A DNA stretch of 64,000 nt from Chelatococcus sp. HY11. GTDB lineage: Bacteria > Pseudomonadota > Alphaproteobacteria > Rhizobiales > Beijerinckiaceae. Shown one piece after another: positions 43,802 through 52,733 of the stretch (positions are counted from its first letter, which is position 1; the number at the start of each line of letters is the position of its first letter). The notes beneath the pieces were generated by a model. It was not told where the DNA came from. It searched no databases and worked only from the letters and a program-made list of their open reading frames with translations. The position numbers were made by a program, and so were the translations under genes. The stretch covers positions 620,001-684,000 of the forward strand of contig NZ_JAHBRX010000002.1 of NCBI RefSeq assembly GCF_018398335.1, in the 5' to 3' direction.

Positions 43802-43840
43802 GCGCCACAGCTGTGGCGCATGGCGCGACACCTGTGGCGC
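43802..43840. promoter_or_regulatory. Paired palindromic upstream activator sites, likely AcoR-binding
   Basis: GCGCCACAGCTGTGGCGC (43802-43819) is a perfect 18-bp palindrome. A second copy (43823-43840) differs by two mismatches between its arms. Their centres are 21 bases apart, two helical turns, and they lie about 80-115 bases upstream of the sigma-54 promoter, the usual placement for an enhancer-binding protein. Confidence 0.7.
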
Positions 43841-43960
43841 CGATACCATGCGGGACACACCCACCGTGCCCGGTCGTCGCCATCACGATGCTTGCGGGAA
43901 CCGCCGATCGGGGCGACACTCCGCCCGCAACAACAAAAAATCCGCCTCCGGGAGGATGCC

Positions 43961-45952
43961 ATGCGCTACGATCAGGCTGCGCATATTGACGAGCTTGTGC
44001 GAACGGCGAACGGCCAGACGACGCGGCGGGACGCCATCATCCAGGATTCCTGGCGGCGTTGCGTCAGCGAGCACAATCTCGACCCCGAGGTGCTGCGCGC
44101 TCCCTGCATTGTCACGCAGGCCCGTCTACGCGAACATCAGGAGGCTATGGAGGAATTTCTCCAGACGGCGCGCTTTGGAGCGGAGACGCTCTACCGGCAG
44201 GTCGTCGGGCTCGGCTATGTGATGCTGCTCACCGATTCCAAAGGCATTACCGTCGATTTCATCGGTGATCCCACCTTTGACAACAACCTGATGCGCGCCG
44301 GGCTTTATCTGGGCGCGGACTGGCACGAGGAGAATGCCGGGACCTGCGCCGTCGGCACCTGCATCGCGACCGGCGAAGCGCTCGTCGTCCATCAGACGGA
44401 CCACTTCGACGCGACGCATATCCCGCTTACCTGCACGGCCGCTCCCGTGTTCGATCCAGCAGGCAACCTGGCCGCTGTCCTCGACATCTCGGCGCTGCGC
44501 TCGCCCAGCCCGAAGGAAAGCCAGTTCCTGGCGTTGCAGTTTGTCAAATCCTTCGCCCACAAGATCGAAACGGCCAATCTCATCAACCGCTTCCGGCGCG
44601 AATGGATCATCAAGCTCGCCGCCTCGCCCGAATTCGCCGATGTCGAGCCGGCCCATGTGCTGGCCGTGGATGGATCGGGACGCATTCTCGGCTTCAACAA
44701 CATGGCCCGCGAGTTGATGCGTCGCGAGGACAGAGCACCGGATCACGGGCGACCACTGGTCGGGCGCCTTATCTCGGAGTTTCTGGACCTCGCCGTCGAT
44801 GATCTGCCGCGTTTCGCCCATTCGCGCCCCGCCGCCCAGCGCATGGTCCGGCTGTCAGCAAGCGGCGTGCCGTTCTTTGCCCAAACTTTGCCTCCGCCCA
44901 GCCGCCCGGTGGGGCTTCCAGCAAATGAGGCCCCGCAACCGGCCCTGCCCAAGCCACTACAAGCGCTGTTCCAGGACGAGCCGGGGATGCATCATGTGGC
45001 CGTCCGCGCCGCCAAGCTGGTCAACACGCAGATGAGCCTCTTGATCTGCGGCGAGACCGGCAGTGGCAAGGAATATCTCGCGAAAGCGATCCACGCCTCG
45101 AGCGGCCGCGCGGGCAAGCCGTTCATCCCTGTCAACTGCGCCGCACTGCCTGAAACACTGATCGAAGGCGAGCTGTTCGGCTACGAGCCCGGCGCCTTCA
45201 CCGGCGCGGCCGCGAAGGGCAAAAAAGGTCTCGTCATCGAGGCTGACGGCGGTACGCTGTTCCTCGATGAGATCGGCGACATGCCGCTCACGTTACAGAC
45301 GCGCCTCCTGCGCGTGCTCGCGGAGCGCGAGGTCACGCCACTCGGCCGATCACGGCCGATCCCGGTCAATATCCGCGTCATCGCCGCGACCCATCGCGAT
45401 CTCGTGGCCGAAGTGAAGGCGGGATGCTTCCGCGAGGATCTTTATTTCCGCCTGAGCGGCGCCATTCTGACCCTTCCTTCCTTGCGACAACGCGCTGATC
45501 TCGCTTGGCTGGTGGAACGGCTGCTCGCTGAGCGGGTGGCACAATCGGGAGAGCGTTTCGCAATCGCGCATGAGGCGATGGTGGCGATGCGCAGCTATGG
45601 CTGGCCGGGCAATATCCGCGAACTCGCGAATGCCCTGGATTTTGCCTGCGCCGTGGCGTGTGATGGAATCATTCGGCGGGAAGACCTTCCGGACATCGTG
45701 CATCGGATCGCGGAAGCCAATTCAGCGACGCGAACGCAAGACATCCCGCACGCAACAACGGTGCCGCTCGGCCCCGCCGGGGGCTCGCCAACCGCGTCAG
45801 ACCGCGACCAGCTCATCGCGGTGCTCATCGCCCGGCAATGGAACGTCTCCGCGGTAGCGCGCGATCTCGGCCTTGACCGTACGACCGTGCATCGCCGCAT
45901 GCGACGTCTCGGCGTCATGCCTCCCTGGCGGAGCACCAACGCGTTGCAATGA
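43961..45952 (+). CDS. acoR: Sigma-54-dependent transcriptional activator AcoR
   Basis: The 663-residue enhancer-binding protein has an N-terminal GAF-type sensor (about residues 70-220), a central AAA+ domain with Walker A GETGSGKE (364-371), the sigma-54-contacting GAFTGA (411-416) and GGTLFLDEIGDMPL, and a C-terminal Fis-type helix-turn-helix (NVSAVARDLGLDRTTVHRRM, from residue 628). This order matches AcoR, which activates aco operons in response to acetoin or acetaldehyde. ATG 43961 is preceded by GGGAGGATGCC. It is divergent from acoX. Confidence 0.93.
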   Translation: MRYDQAAHIDELVRTANGQTTRRDAIIQDSWRRCVSEHNLDPEVLRAPCIVTQARLREHQEAMEEFLQTARFGAETLYRQVVGLGYVMLLTDSKGITVDFIGDPTFDNNLMRAGLYLGADWHEENAGTCAVGTCIATGEALVVHQTDHFDATHIPLTCTAAPVFDPAGNLAAVLDISALRSPSPKESQFLALQFVKSFAHKIETANLINRFRREWIIKLAASPEFADVEPAHVLAVDGSGRILGFNNMARELMRREDRAPDHGRPLVGRLISEFLDLAVDDLPRFAHSRPAAQRMVRLSASGVPFFAQTLPPPSRPVGLPANEAPQPALPKPLQALFQDEPGMHHVAVRAAKLVNTQMSLLICGETGSGKEYLAKAIHASSGRAGKPFIPVNCAALPETLIEGELFGYEPGAFTGAAAKGKKGLVIEADGGTLFLDEIGDMPLTLQTRLLRVLAEREVTPLGRSRPIPVNIRVIAATHRDLVAEVKAGCFREDLYFRLSGAILTLPSLRQRADLAWLVERLLAERVAQSGERFAIAHEAMVAMRSYGWPGNIRELANALDFACAVACDGIIRREDLPDIVHRIAEANSATRTQDIPHATTVPLGPAGGSPTASDRDQLIAVLIARQWNVSAVARDLGLDRTTVHRRMRRLGVMPPWRSTNALQ

Positions 45953-46173
45953 CCGCCCTCGGATATCATCCGTGCAGCTATGTTCGGGGCATCAAGCACA
46001 ATCCTGATGAAGCGCCTTTGATGTGCGGATTCGCGTTGCTGCTTAAGGCCGCGGATGCACTGAAGGCTGAAGTGCTGGACGAGATCCGCGATGCCCATTT
46101 TGTGCTTATCGAGAGCTCGGCAGGCACCGGCCTCCGTGAAGCCGTGACCTTGTTGCGAGAGCAGAAAATTTAG
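45949..46173 (+). CDS. Small hypothetical protein overlapping the end of acoR
   Basis: A 74-codon frame whose ATG overlaps the acoR stop (ATGA). Its codon use is less GC-biased than the neighbours and I recognise no domain; the sequence KAADALKAEVLDEIRDAHFVLIESSAG looks globular. It could be a real coupled gene or a chance frame or remnant. Confidence 0.3.
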   Translation: MTALGYHPCSYVRGIKHNPDEAPLMCGFALLLKAADALKAEVLDEIRDAHFVLIESSAGTGLREAVTLLREQKI

Positions 46174-46175
46174 GT

Positions 46176-46295
46176 TCAATCAATATTCAGGCATTGCCAA
46201 GGAGATACCACCGGCATCACGAGCTTGTTTACTGTGATGCCGACAGGAAAGGCGCCCCAATAGATCGGGATGGCCAGGATAATAAGCCCGGCCAT
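46176..46295 (-). pseudogene. Possible remnant of a membrane protein C-terminus
   Basis: A 39-codon frame on the minus strand starts MAGLIILAIPIYWGAFPVG, has GC-rich codon use and reads like a membrane segment plus tail, ending just after the small frame on the other strand. No ribosome-binding site or full-length gene is present. It may be the leftover of a deleted transporter gene. Confidence 0.25.
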
Positions 46296-46357
46296 GGCAG
46301 CTGAACGCTGAATATCGATTGGCCCTAGAGCGCGGCACACGGTGGATTTTTTGCCCG

Positions 46358-47278
46358 TCAGATATAGCCGGACTTCCGCAGCGCAGGCTTGTCGGCTGTT
46401 CCGGCCGACAGATGCTGCAGCAGGTCCCGGAGAGGCGCGGTCAGATGCGCGTCCATAGGGACACCGACAACCAGCCGGCGGGTCGCCCAATCGTCGGAAA
46501 GCCGGATCATGGCAATCTTGCCGGATCTCACATGGCGGCGGGCTGCCGCCTCCGGCACGATCCCGAAGCCGACACCGCTGGCCGCCATTTGGCAAATGCC
46601 TTCAAAGGTTCGCATCCGGATCCTCATCTTGAGCCGCGCGCCAAGGCCTGTGGCCTTCGCCTCAATGTGCTCCTGCAGCGCTCCGTCGATGAGCCCGACG
46701 CAGCGCTCGTCCATGATATCCTTAAGGAGGGCATGTTTCCGCGCTGCAAGCGGATGATCTCTTGCGACGATGACAACCAGCCGGTCGATCGCGAAGGGCC
46801 GCAGTTCGAGCCCCGCCGTCTCGACGGCATCGGAGAAAATGCCGATATCAGCCAGTCCTCGCGACACGGCCTTTGCGATCTCGGCGCTTTGCCGCTCCTT
46901 CAATTCCACATCGATCCGGGGATTTTCGGCCATCCAGGGCGCCAGGCTCGCGGGCAGGAATTCTGCATGCGCGGCCGTATTCGCCAGAATGCGGATCGTC
47001 TCGCGGAAGCCGCTTGCGTATTCACCCAGTTCCCCACGCAGCTGCGCCATTTGGCGAAGGATGAGCCGGGCATGATGGGCGAGCGCATCGCCGGCTTCGG
47101 TCGGCATGATGCCACGCCGGCCACGGTGGAGAAGCTTGACGCCTCCGTCCGCTTCCATGTCACGCAGTCGCTCGCTCGCGGCAGTCAGTGAGAGGCCGGC
47201 GTCGGTGGCGCCACGGGTGATGCTGCCGGCTTCCACCACGGCGAGAAAGAGACGAAGGTCTGCCACGTCAAAGCGCAT
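46358..47278 (-). CDS. LysR-family transcriptional regulator
   Basis: A 306-residue LysR protein: N-terminal winged helix with DLRLFLAVVEAGSITRGATDAGLSLTAASERLRDMEADGGVKLLHR over residues 7-52, then a periplasmic-binding-like effector domain (ETIRILANTAAHAEFLPASLAPW, ADIGIFSD, VIVARDHPLA). It is divergent, with about 96 bases between starts, from the TauE/SafE exporter gene, which is its likely target as is usual for LysR pairs. Confidence 0.92.
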   Translation of the reverse strand: MRFDVADLRLFLAVVEAGSITRGATDAGLSLTAASERLRDMEADGGVKLLHRGRRGIMPTEAGDALAHHARLILRQMAQLRGELGEYASGFRETIRILANTAAHAEFLPASLAPWMAENPRIDVELKERQSAEIAKAVSRGLADIGIFSDAVETAGLELRPFAIDRLVVIVARDHPLAARKHALLKDIMDERCVGLIDGALQEHIEAKATGLGARLKMRIRMRTFEGICQMAASGVGFGIVPEAAARRHVRSGKIAMIRLSDDWATRRLVVGVPMDAHLTAPLRDLLQHLSAGTADKPALRKSGYI

Positions 47279-47374
47279 GCGTCACTGTACCTGAGCTTCA
47301 GCCTTCGGGCCAGCCGAAGTCTGATGGCGGATTATCCGCATTGCGCGCGCGGCAGGCTCTGCTATCCAGCAGTC

Positions 47375-48124
47375 ATGGCTGAGGTATCAATCACGTTCAT
47401 TATTACGGTGTCGGCGACCTTCCTTGTGGCCGGGCTCGTGAAGGGCGTCACGGGCATGGGCCTGCCGACAGTGGCCATGGGCCTTCTCGGCGCGCTGATG
47501 TCCCCGCTCCTTGCCGCGACACTGCTGCTCGTCCCATCCTTCGTTACCAATGTCTGGCAGGTTCTGGCAGGGCCGAACCTCGGCGCGCTTCTTCGCAGGT
47601 TCTGGCCGATGATGCTGGCGATCATCCTCGGCACGGTCACAGCGTCGTCGCTTATCAGCGGTGGCGATACGCGCTTCACAACCGCCGCGCTTGGCACAGC
47701 GCTGGTTGTCTACGCGGTCTATGCACTTCTTCTACGTCCGTTTCGCGTCTCCACAGGTCTGGAGCGGTGGCTTGCGCCTGTCATCGGCGTGGTGACGGGT
47801 CTGGTCACCGGCGGCACCGGCGTCTTCGTCATACCCGCCGTGCCTTATCTCCAGGCGCTCGGCCTGGAAAAAGACGATCTGGTGCAGGCGCTCGGCCTGT
47901 CCTTTACGATCTCAACCATCGCGCTGGCGGCGGGTCTCGCCTGGCACAGCGCGTTTCGAGCGGATAACCTGGCGGTCTCAATTCTGGCGGTCGGCCCGGC
48001 GCTCGCCGGCATGTGGGCGGGGCGGAGGCTGCGGATAAGGATCAGCCTGGCGACCTTCCGGCGATGGTTCCTGGGGTGCCTGTTGCTGCTGGGCCTGGAG
48101 ATGATCGCAAGGTCACTCCTGTGA
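47375..48124 (+). CDS. TauE/SafE-family sulfite/organic anion exporter
   Basis: A 249-residue membrane protein with two related halves; each begins with a glycine-rich segment (VAGLVKGVTGMGLPTVAMGL and VIGVVTGLVTGGTGVFVIPAVPYLQALGL) typical of the family. About eight hydrophobic segments are visible. Family members export sulfite, sulfoacetate or related organic anions. I prefer ATG 47375; an ATG at 47324 adds 17 polar residues. The LysR gene is divergent. Confidence 0.85.
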   Translation: MAEVSITFIITVSATFLVAGLVKGVTGMGLPTVAMGLLGALMSPLLAATLLLVPSFVTNVWQVLAGPNLGALLRRFWPMMLAIILGTVTASSLISGGDTRFTTAALGTALVVYAVYALLLRPFRVSTGLERWLAPVIGVVTGLVTGGTGVFVIPAVPYLQALGLEKDDLVQALGLSFTISTIALAAGLAWHSAFRADNLAVSILAVGPALAGMWAGRRLRIRISLATFRRWFLGCLLLLGLEMIARSLL

Positions 48125-48222
48125 GGACGCCCTCAGCCCCCCGCGCAGGAACCACGGCCTCCCCAGGGAGAGCCGGCTCTTGAACGCCTCACACCCACAG
48201 CCTGCCGGCAGCACGCGACCCG

Positions 48223-49356
48223 TCAGCTGACGAGGCTGTCGCGCGTGATCTCGCCGATGCTGTGCGCACCTGTCAGTGTCATCGCTACGCGCATTTCCTT
48301 CTCGAAGAGGCCGAGGAGGTTAGTCACCCCTGCCTCGCCCGCCGTCGACAGCGCATAAACGAAGGCCCGGCCGAGCAGCACCGCGTCAGCGCCGAGCGCG
48401 ATCATGCGAACCACGTCGAGGCCGGTGCGGATCCCGGAGTCCGCCAGGATCTTGATCTGGCCCTGCACGGCCTCCGCGATGGCCGGCAGGGCGCGGGTCG
48501 TCGACAGGACGCCATCCAGTTGTCGTCCACCGTGGTTGGAGACCACGATGCCATCGGCTCCAAAGGTTACGGCGTCGCGCGCGTCATCGGGATCAAGAAT
48601 TCCCTTGATCACCATGGGGCCCTTCCAGAACTCGCGGATCCATTCAAGGTCCTTCCAGCTGATGGATGGATCAAAGTTCGCGCCAAGCCAGCCTATATAG
48701 TCAGCGAGGCCAGTGGGCTTGCCGAGATAGGCGGATATATTGCCGAGATCATGGGGCTTACCCATGAGCCCTACATCGAATGCCCAGGACGGATGGGTGA
48801 CTGCCTGCAGCATACGGCGAATATTGGCATAGGGACCGGACATGCCGGAATGCGCATCGCGGTAGCGGGCGCCCGGCACCGGCATGTCGACCGTGAAGAC
48901 GAGGGTGTTGATGCCCGCGGCCTGCGCACGCTCCAGGGCGTTGCGCATGAAGCCGCGGTCCTTCAGCACATAGAGCTGGAACCATATCGGCGACGGCGAC
49001 TGTTTCTGCACCTCCTCAATGGGACAGACCGAGACAGTGGAGAGCGTGAATGGAATGCCCTTCTTGTGGGCGGCCCTCGCGGCCTGCACTTCCCCTCGCC
49101 GCGCATACATGCCGGTCAGGCCGACAGGCGCGATGATGACCGGCAAGGTCAACTTCCGTCCGAAGAGTTCCGTCTCCAGGCTTAGGGAAGACATGTTCTT
49201 GAGAACGCGCTGCTTCAGCGCGACAGCCGAGAGATCAGCGACATTGCGCTGCAATGTATGCTCGGAATAGGCGCCCCCGTCGGCATAGTGGAACAGGAAG
49301 CCCGGCAGCTTCCGACGTGCGGCCTCGCGATAATCCGTGGGAGCTGAAATTATCAT
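48223..49356 (-). CDS. lldD: FMN-dependent L-lactate dehydrogenase / alpha-hydroxy-acid oxidase
   Basis: The 377-residue TIM-barrel flavoenzyme starts [35 protein letters not shown], standard for LldD. FMN and substrate motifs include [35 protein letters not shown] and the catalytic-histidine segment [13 protein letters not shown], followed by [27 protein letters not shown]. Length equals that of E. coli LldD. ATG 49356 gives this length; the frame runs open to 49485 but without a family match. It oxidises L-lactate to pyruvate at the membrane. Confidence 0.92.
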   Translation of the reverse strand: MIISAPTDYREAARRKLPGFLFHYADGGAYSEHTLQRNVADLSAVALKQRVLKNMSSLSLETELFGRKLTLPVIIAPVGLTGMYARRGEVQAARAAHKKGIPFTLSTVSVCPIEEVQKQSPSPIWFQLYVLKDRGFMRNALERAQAAGINTLVFTVDMPVPGARYRDAHSGMSGPYANIRRMLQAVTHPSWAFDVGLMGKPHDLGNISAYLGKPTGLADYIGWLGANFDPSISWKDLEWIREFWKGPMVIKGILDPDDARDAVTFGADGIVVSNHGGRQLDGVLSTTRALPAIAEAVQGQIKILADSGIRTGLDVVRMIALGADAVLLGRAFVYALSTAGEAGVTNLLGLFEKEMRVAMTLTGAHSIGEITRDSLVS

Positions 49357-49658
49357 TGTCCGTCCGATGCACGATTGGGATCGGCGGCTTATCGCACACC
49401 ACGGCCTGGCTTTATAGTGTGGTGAGGTCCTGATCCTGAGAATTCGTCCTCGCGTGGGGAGGGTATGCTTCCGATCAACCAGCATGCGGCGAGAACCCGC
49501 GCCGCAGTGGAATCGGGAGTGGCTATCTCAACGATCGCGGCGGGAACTCCCTCGGCGAGTGCGGGTTGTCCTTCCGCCGCTCCGTGACCGGTTGGGGCTG
49601 CCTTTAATGCTCAGAAGGATCTAAGATCATCCGAGCAATTGCCAAGGAAGGTCGTCCG
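49357..49658. other. Divergent intergenic region between lldD and the osmoprotectant operon
   Basis: About 300 bases hold the promoters for both directions and a short open frame with a strong ribosome-binding site (49465-49587, listed separately). I see no clear operator. Confidence 0.4.
49465..49587 (+). CDS. Possible 40-residue small protein
   Basis: An ATG behind GGGGAGGG opens a 40-codon frame ([18 protein letters not shown]...) ending in TGA at 49585-49587, 71 bases before the binding-protein start. No domain is recognised; the second half is rich in Ala, Ser, Gly and Pro. It could be a leader peptide or chance. Confidence 0.25.
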   Translation: MLPINQHAARTRAAVESGVAISTIAAGTPSASAGCPSAAP

Positions 49659-50570
49659 ATGAAGCTGTTCACGACAATACTTGCCGCCGGGCTCGTCCTC
49701 GGAGCCGCAGTTCCGGCCGCGCATGCGGATGTGGTGGTCTCATCCAAGATCGACACCGAGGGCTCGGTTCTCGGGAACATCATCCAGATCGCGCTGAATG
49801 CCAATGGCATCAAGACGCAGGATCGCATTCAGCTCGGCGCGACGCCCGTCGTCCGAAAGGCCATCACAGCCGGCGAGATTGATATCTATCCCGAATATAC
49901 GGGCAACGCGGGCTTCTTCTTCAACAAGGCCGACGATCCGCTCTGGAAGGATAGCGCGAAGGGTTTCGAAGCCGCCAAGACGCTCGACTATGATGCGAAC
50001 AAGATCGTCTGGCTGGCTCCGGCGCCAGCGAACAACACCTGGGCCATCGCCGTTCGCAAGGATGTCGCCGAGCCCAACAAGCTTGCGAGCATGTCCGACT
50101 TCGGCAAGTGGGTCGCCGGCGGGGGCAAGGCTGTGCTCGCCGCTTCCGCGGAATTCGTGAACTCGGCTGCCGCCCTGCCCGCTTTCCAGACGGCCTACGG
50201 CTTCGCGATGAAGCCCGATCAGTTGATCGTCTTGTCGGGAGGCGATACAGCGACAACGATCAAGGCTGCGGCGGAAAAAACCAACGGCTCGAACGCGGCC
50301 ATGGTCTATGGAACGGATGGTGGCATCGCGGCGTCGGATCTGGTGGTGCTTGCCGACGACAAAAGCGTGCAGCCTGTCTATGCGCCCGCCCCGATCGTTC
50401 GCGAGGCGGTCCTGAAGGACAATCCGAAGATCGCGGACATTCTGAAGCCGATTTTCCAGTCGCTGGACCTGACCACGCTCCAGGGGCTCAATGCCCGGGT
50501 TCAGCTCGGCGGCGAGCCTGCAAAGGCCGTCGCCACCGACTATCTGAAATCCAAAGGTTTCGTGAAATGA
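49659..50570 (+). CDS. yehZ: Osmoprotectant (glycine betaine/choline) ABC substrate-binding protein, YehZ/OsmF-like
   Basis: A 303-residue periplasmic protein with signal peptide MKLFTTILAAGLVLGAAVPAAHAD and the OpuBC-type mature start VVVSSKIDTEGSVLGNIIQIALNANGIKT. DIYPEYTGNAGFFFN is the typical ligand-site segment of quaternary-amine binders. The length and the gene order binding protein-permease-ATPase-permease match E. coli yehZYXW. The start follows AAGGAAGGTCGTCCG. Confidence 0.9.
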   Translation: MKLFTTILAAGLVLGAAVPAAHADVVVSSKIDTEGSVLGNIIQIALNANGIKTQDRIQLGATPVVRKAITAGEIDIYPEYTGNAGFFFNKADDPLWKDSAKGFEAAKTLDYDANKIVWLAPAPANNTWAIAVRKDVAEPNKLASMSDFGKWVAGGGKAVLAASAEFVNSAAALPAFQTAYGFAMKPDQLIVLSGGDTATTIKAAAEKTNGSNAAMVYGTDGGIAASDLVVLADDKSVQPVYAPAPIVREAVLKDNPKIADILKPIFQSLDLTTLQGLNARVQLGGEPAKAVATDYLKSKGFVK

Positions 50571-50604
50571 GGATCTGCAACCTCTCTCACGAAACCCACG
50601 GCGG

Positions 50605-51786
50605 ATGAAGCGATACGACTGGCCGCTCCGCGGCAGGCGCCTGTCGTTTGACCGGCTAGGGATCGTCATCGCACTTTTTCTGGGGCTGGGCCTATGGCCC
50701 GCGCCCTTCGTGACCGTTCGCGCCAATCGTATCGCCAGCGGCCAACCCTTCACGCTGTTCGAGGCTCTGCCCTGGTTCGGGGTCGCGGCGCTTGTGTCAG
50801 TCGTTCTGGCTGCCGCCGCCGTCGCGCTTTTCGTCCGGCCGCCTGGGGGCCGCCTGGCCGCCGCCGCGATCGGCCTCGCGGTCCTGTTGCCGGTGGTGGG
50901 ATTCGCCGCGACGTGGCTCACGCCGCCGGGCAACAGTTTCGCGCGCATCTCCCCCGCCGTCGGATTTTGGCTGCTTGCCTCAGGATTGGCTCTGCTCCTC
51001 GCCGACTCGATGACGCGCCTTAATTTTTCGCCCTGGGCGCGCGTTGCCGCGCTCGCGCTGGCCGGCCTGATGGTGGGGCTCATCATCGCCTCCGGCGCCT
51101 GGAATGACCTCGCGGTGATGAAGGAATATGCCAACCGGTCGGACAGCTTCGGCCGCGAGATCCACCAGCACCTCATCCTCGCGATCGGGTCACTCGTCAG
51201 CGCGGTCATCACGGGCGTGCCATTGGGCATCCTGTGTCATCGACGACCCAGGCTGCGTGTCGCGGCCCTGCAAACGCTCAGCATCATTCAGACGATCCCG
51301 AGCATCGCACTCTTCGGCATCCTCATGGTGCCGCTCGGCTATCTCGCCGGCACCGTACCACTGGCGCATGCCGTCGGGATCCGGGGCATCGGCGCCGCTC
51401 CGGCTTTCGTCGCCCTGTTTCTCTATTCCCTCCTGCCCGTCGTCGCGAACACCGTGGTGGGGCTGGCCCAGGTCTCTCCGGCGGTCGTGGACGCGGCGCG
51501 CGGCATGGGCCTGTCGCGGCGGCAGCAGCTTTACCAGGTCGAGCTGCCGCTCTCCCTGCCGATCGTTCTGGCTGGAATGCGCATCGTGCTCGTCCAGAAT
51601 CTCGGGCTCGCCACCGTCGCCGCCTTGATCGGCGGCGGAGGCCTCGGAACGTTCATCTTCCAGGGTATAGGTCAGACCGCGATGGATCTCGTTCTGCTCG
51701 GTGCCATTCCCATCGTCGCTATGGCCTTCGCCGCAGCTGTCATTCTCGATGCGATGGTCGATGTCGCTGAGAGGGGGATAGCGTGA
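50605..51786 (+). CDS. yehY: Osmoprotectant ABC permease, YehY-like
   Basis: A 393-residue membrane protein. The N-terminal half contains several hydrophobic segments not found in ordinary OpuBB permeases, and the C-terminal half is a standard permease domain with GIRGIGAAPAFVALFLYSLLPVVANTVVGLAQV and the ATPase loop VVDAARGMGLSRRQQLYQVELPLSLP. YehY has the same enlarged form. Its stop overlaps the ATPase start. Confidence 0.9.
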   Translation: MKRYDWPLRGRRLSFDRLGIVIALFLGLGLWPAPFVTVRANRIASGQPFTLFEALPWFGVAALVSVVLAAAAVALFVRPPGGRLAAAAIGLAVLLPVVGFAATWLTPPGNSFARISPAVGFWLLASGLALLLADSMTRLNFSPWARVAALALAGLMVGLIIASGAWNDLAVMKEYANRSDSFGREIHQHLILAIGSLVSAVITGVPLGILCHRRPRLRVAALQTLSIIQTIPSIALFGILMVPLGYLAGTVPLAHAVGIRGIGAAPAFVALFLYSLLPVVANTVVGLAQVSPAVVDAARGMGLSRRQQLYQVELPLSLPIVLAGMRIVLVQNLGLATVAALIGGGGLGTFIFQGIGQTAMDLVLLGAIPIVAMAFAAAVILDAMVDVAERGIA

Positions 51787-52733
51787 TCGCAATCGAGCAC
51801 CTCACGAAACGTATCGGCGGAACGACGATCGTGGACGACGTCTCGATGGTCGTGGAGACCGGCACGATCACGGTGGTCGTCGGCACCTCGGGAGCGGGTA
51901 AATCAACCCTGCTGCGGATGGTCAACAGGTTGATCGCGCCGACCTCCGGCCGCGTGCTCATCGATGGCAGTGACACGATGACCATTCCCGAAGACACGCT
52001 GCGGCACCGCATCGGCTATGTCATCCAGGGCAATGGCCTATTCCCTCACTGGACGGTCGCCCGCAACATCGCGACGGTCCCTCGCCTGCTCGGCTGGGAC
52101 GCAAGCCGCATTGACCAGCGCGTGACTGAACTCCTCGCGTTGTTTCAGCTCGATCCGGGCGAGTTCGCCGGCAAGTTTCCACACCAGCTCTCGGGCGGAC
52201 AGCAGCAGCGTGTCGGTGTCGCGCGGGCTCTCGCCGCAGAGCCCGGCCTGCTCCTGATGGACGAGCCCTTCGGGGCGCTCGACCCGCTTATCCGGAGAAG
52301 GGCGCAGGACGATCTGCTCGGCATCCAACGCCGTTTCGGCACGACCATCATGCTCGTTACCCATGACTTGGAAGAGGCCTGCCATCTGGGTGATCGCATA
52401 GCCGTGATGCATGAAGCGAAGCTCCTGCAATATGGCACGCCGGCGGAGTTGCTGATCCGACCGGCGGAAGGCTTCGTGGAGCGCCTTGTCGGATCGTCCG
52501 AGCGTCCGTTTCGGCTTCTTTCACTCGCCAAGGTACGTAATGCGGTCGAGCCGGGCGACGTGCCAGGCTCACCCGTCGACCCCGACCTCAATCTGAGGGA
52601 CGCGCTCTCGCGCTTGATCTGGACCGGGGCCGAGCGTCTTCCTGTCGCGCCGGAACAGGGACGGTCCGGCGGGCACGTCAGCGTGGCGGGGATCATCGCC
52701 CATGGCCGCTCCTCGATGCGGCTCTCCGAATGA
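51783..52733 (+). CDS. yehX: Osmoprotectant ABC ATP-binding protein, YehX-like
   Basis: A 316-residue ATPase with Walker A GTSGAGKST (near residues 37-45), Q-loop VIQGNGLFPHWTV, signature QLSGGQQQRVGVARALA and Walker B LLLMDEPFGALDP. A C-terminal extension after residue about 240 occupies the place of the CBS region of OpuCA-type ATPases but is short. It overlaps both neighbours by four bases (ATGA). Confidence 0.92.
   Translation: MIAIEHLTKRIGGTTIVDDVSMVVETGTITVVVGTSGAGKSTLLRMVNRLIAPTSGRVLIDGSDTMTIPEDTLRHRIGYVIQGNGLFPHWTVARNIATVPRLLGWDASRIDQRVTELLALFQLDPGEFAGKFPHQLSGGQQQRVGVARALAAEPGLLLMDEPFGALDPLIRRRAQDDLLGIQRRFGTTIMLVTHDLEEACHLGDRIAVMHEAKLLQYGTPAELLIRPAEGFVERLVGSSERPFRLLSLAKVRNAVEPGDVPGSPVDPDLNLRDALSRLIWTGAERLPVAPEQGRSGGHVSVAGIIAHGRSSMRLSE

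Larger units (their letters stand above)
43666..43960. promoter_or_regulatory. Divergent acoX/acoR control region
   Basis: The 295-base gap between acoX (leftward) and acoR (rightward) contains the sigma-54 promoter of the aco operon and two palindromic activator sites, annotated separately. The rest has no gene; an in-frame extension of acoR upstream to 43820 runs through the palindromes and is rejected as coding. The acoR promoter itself is not obvious. Confidence 0.6.
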
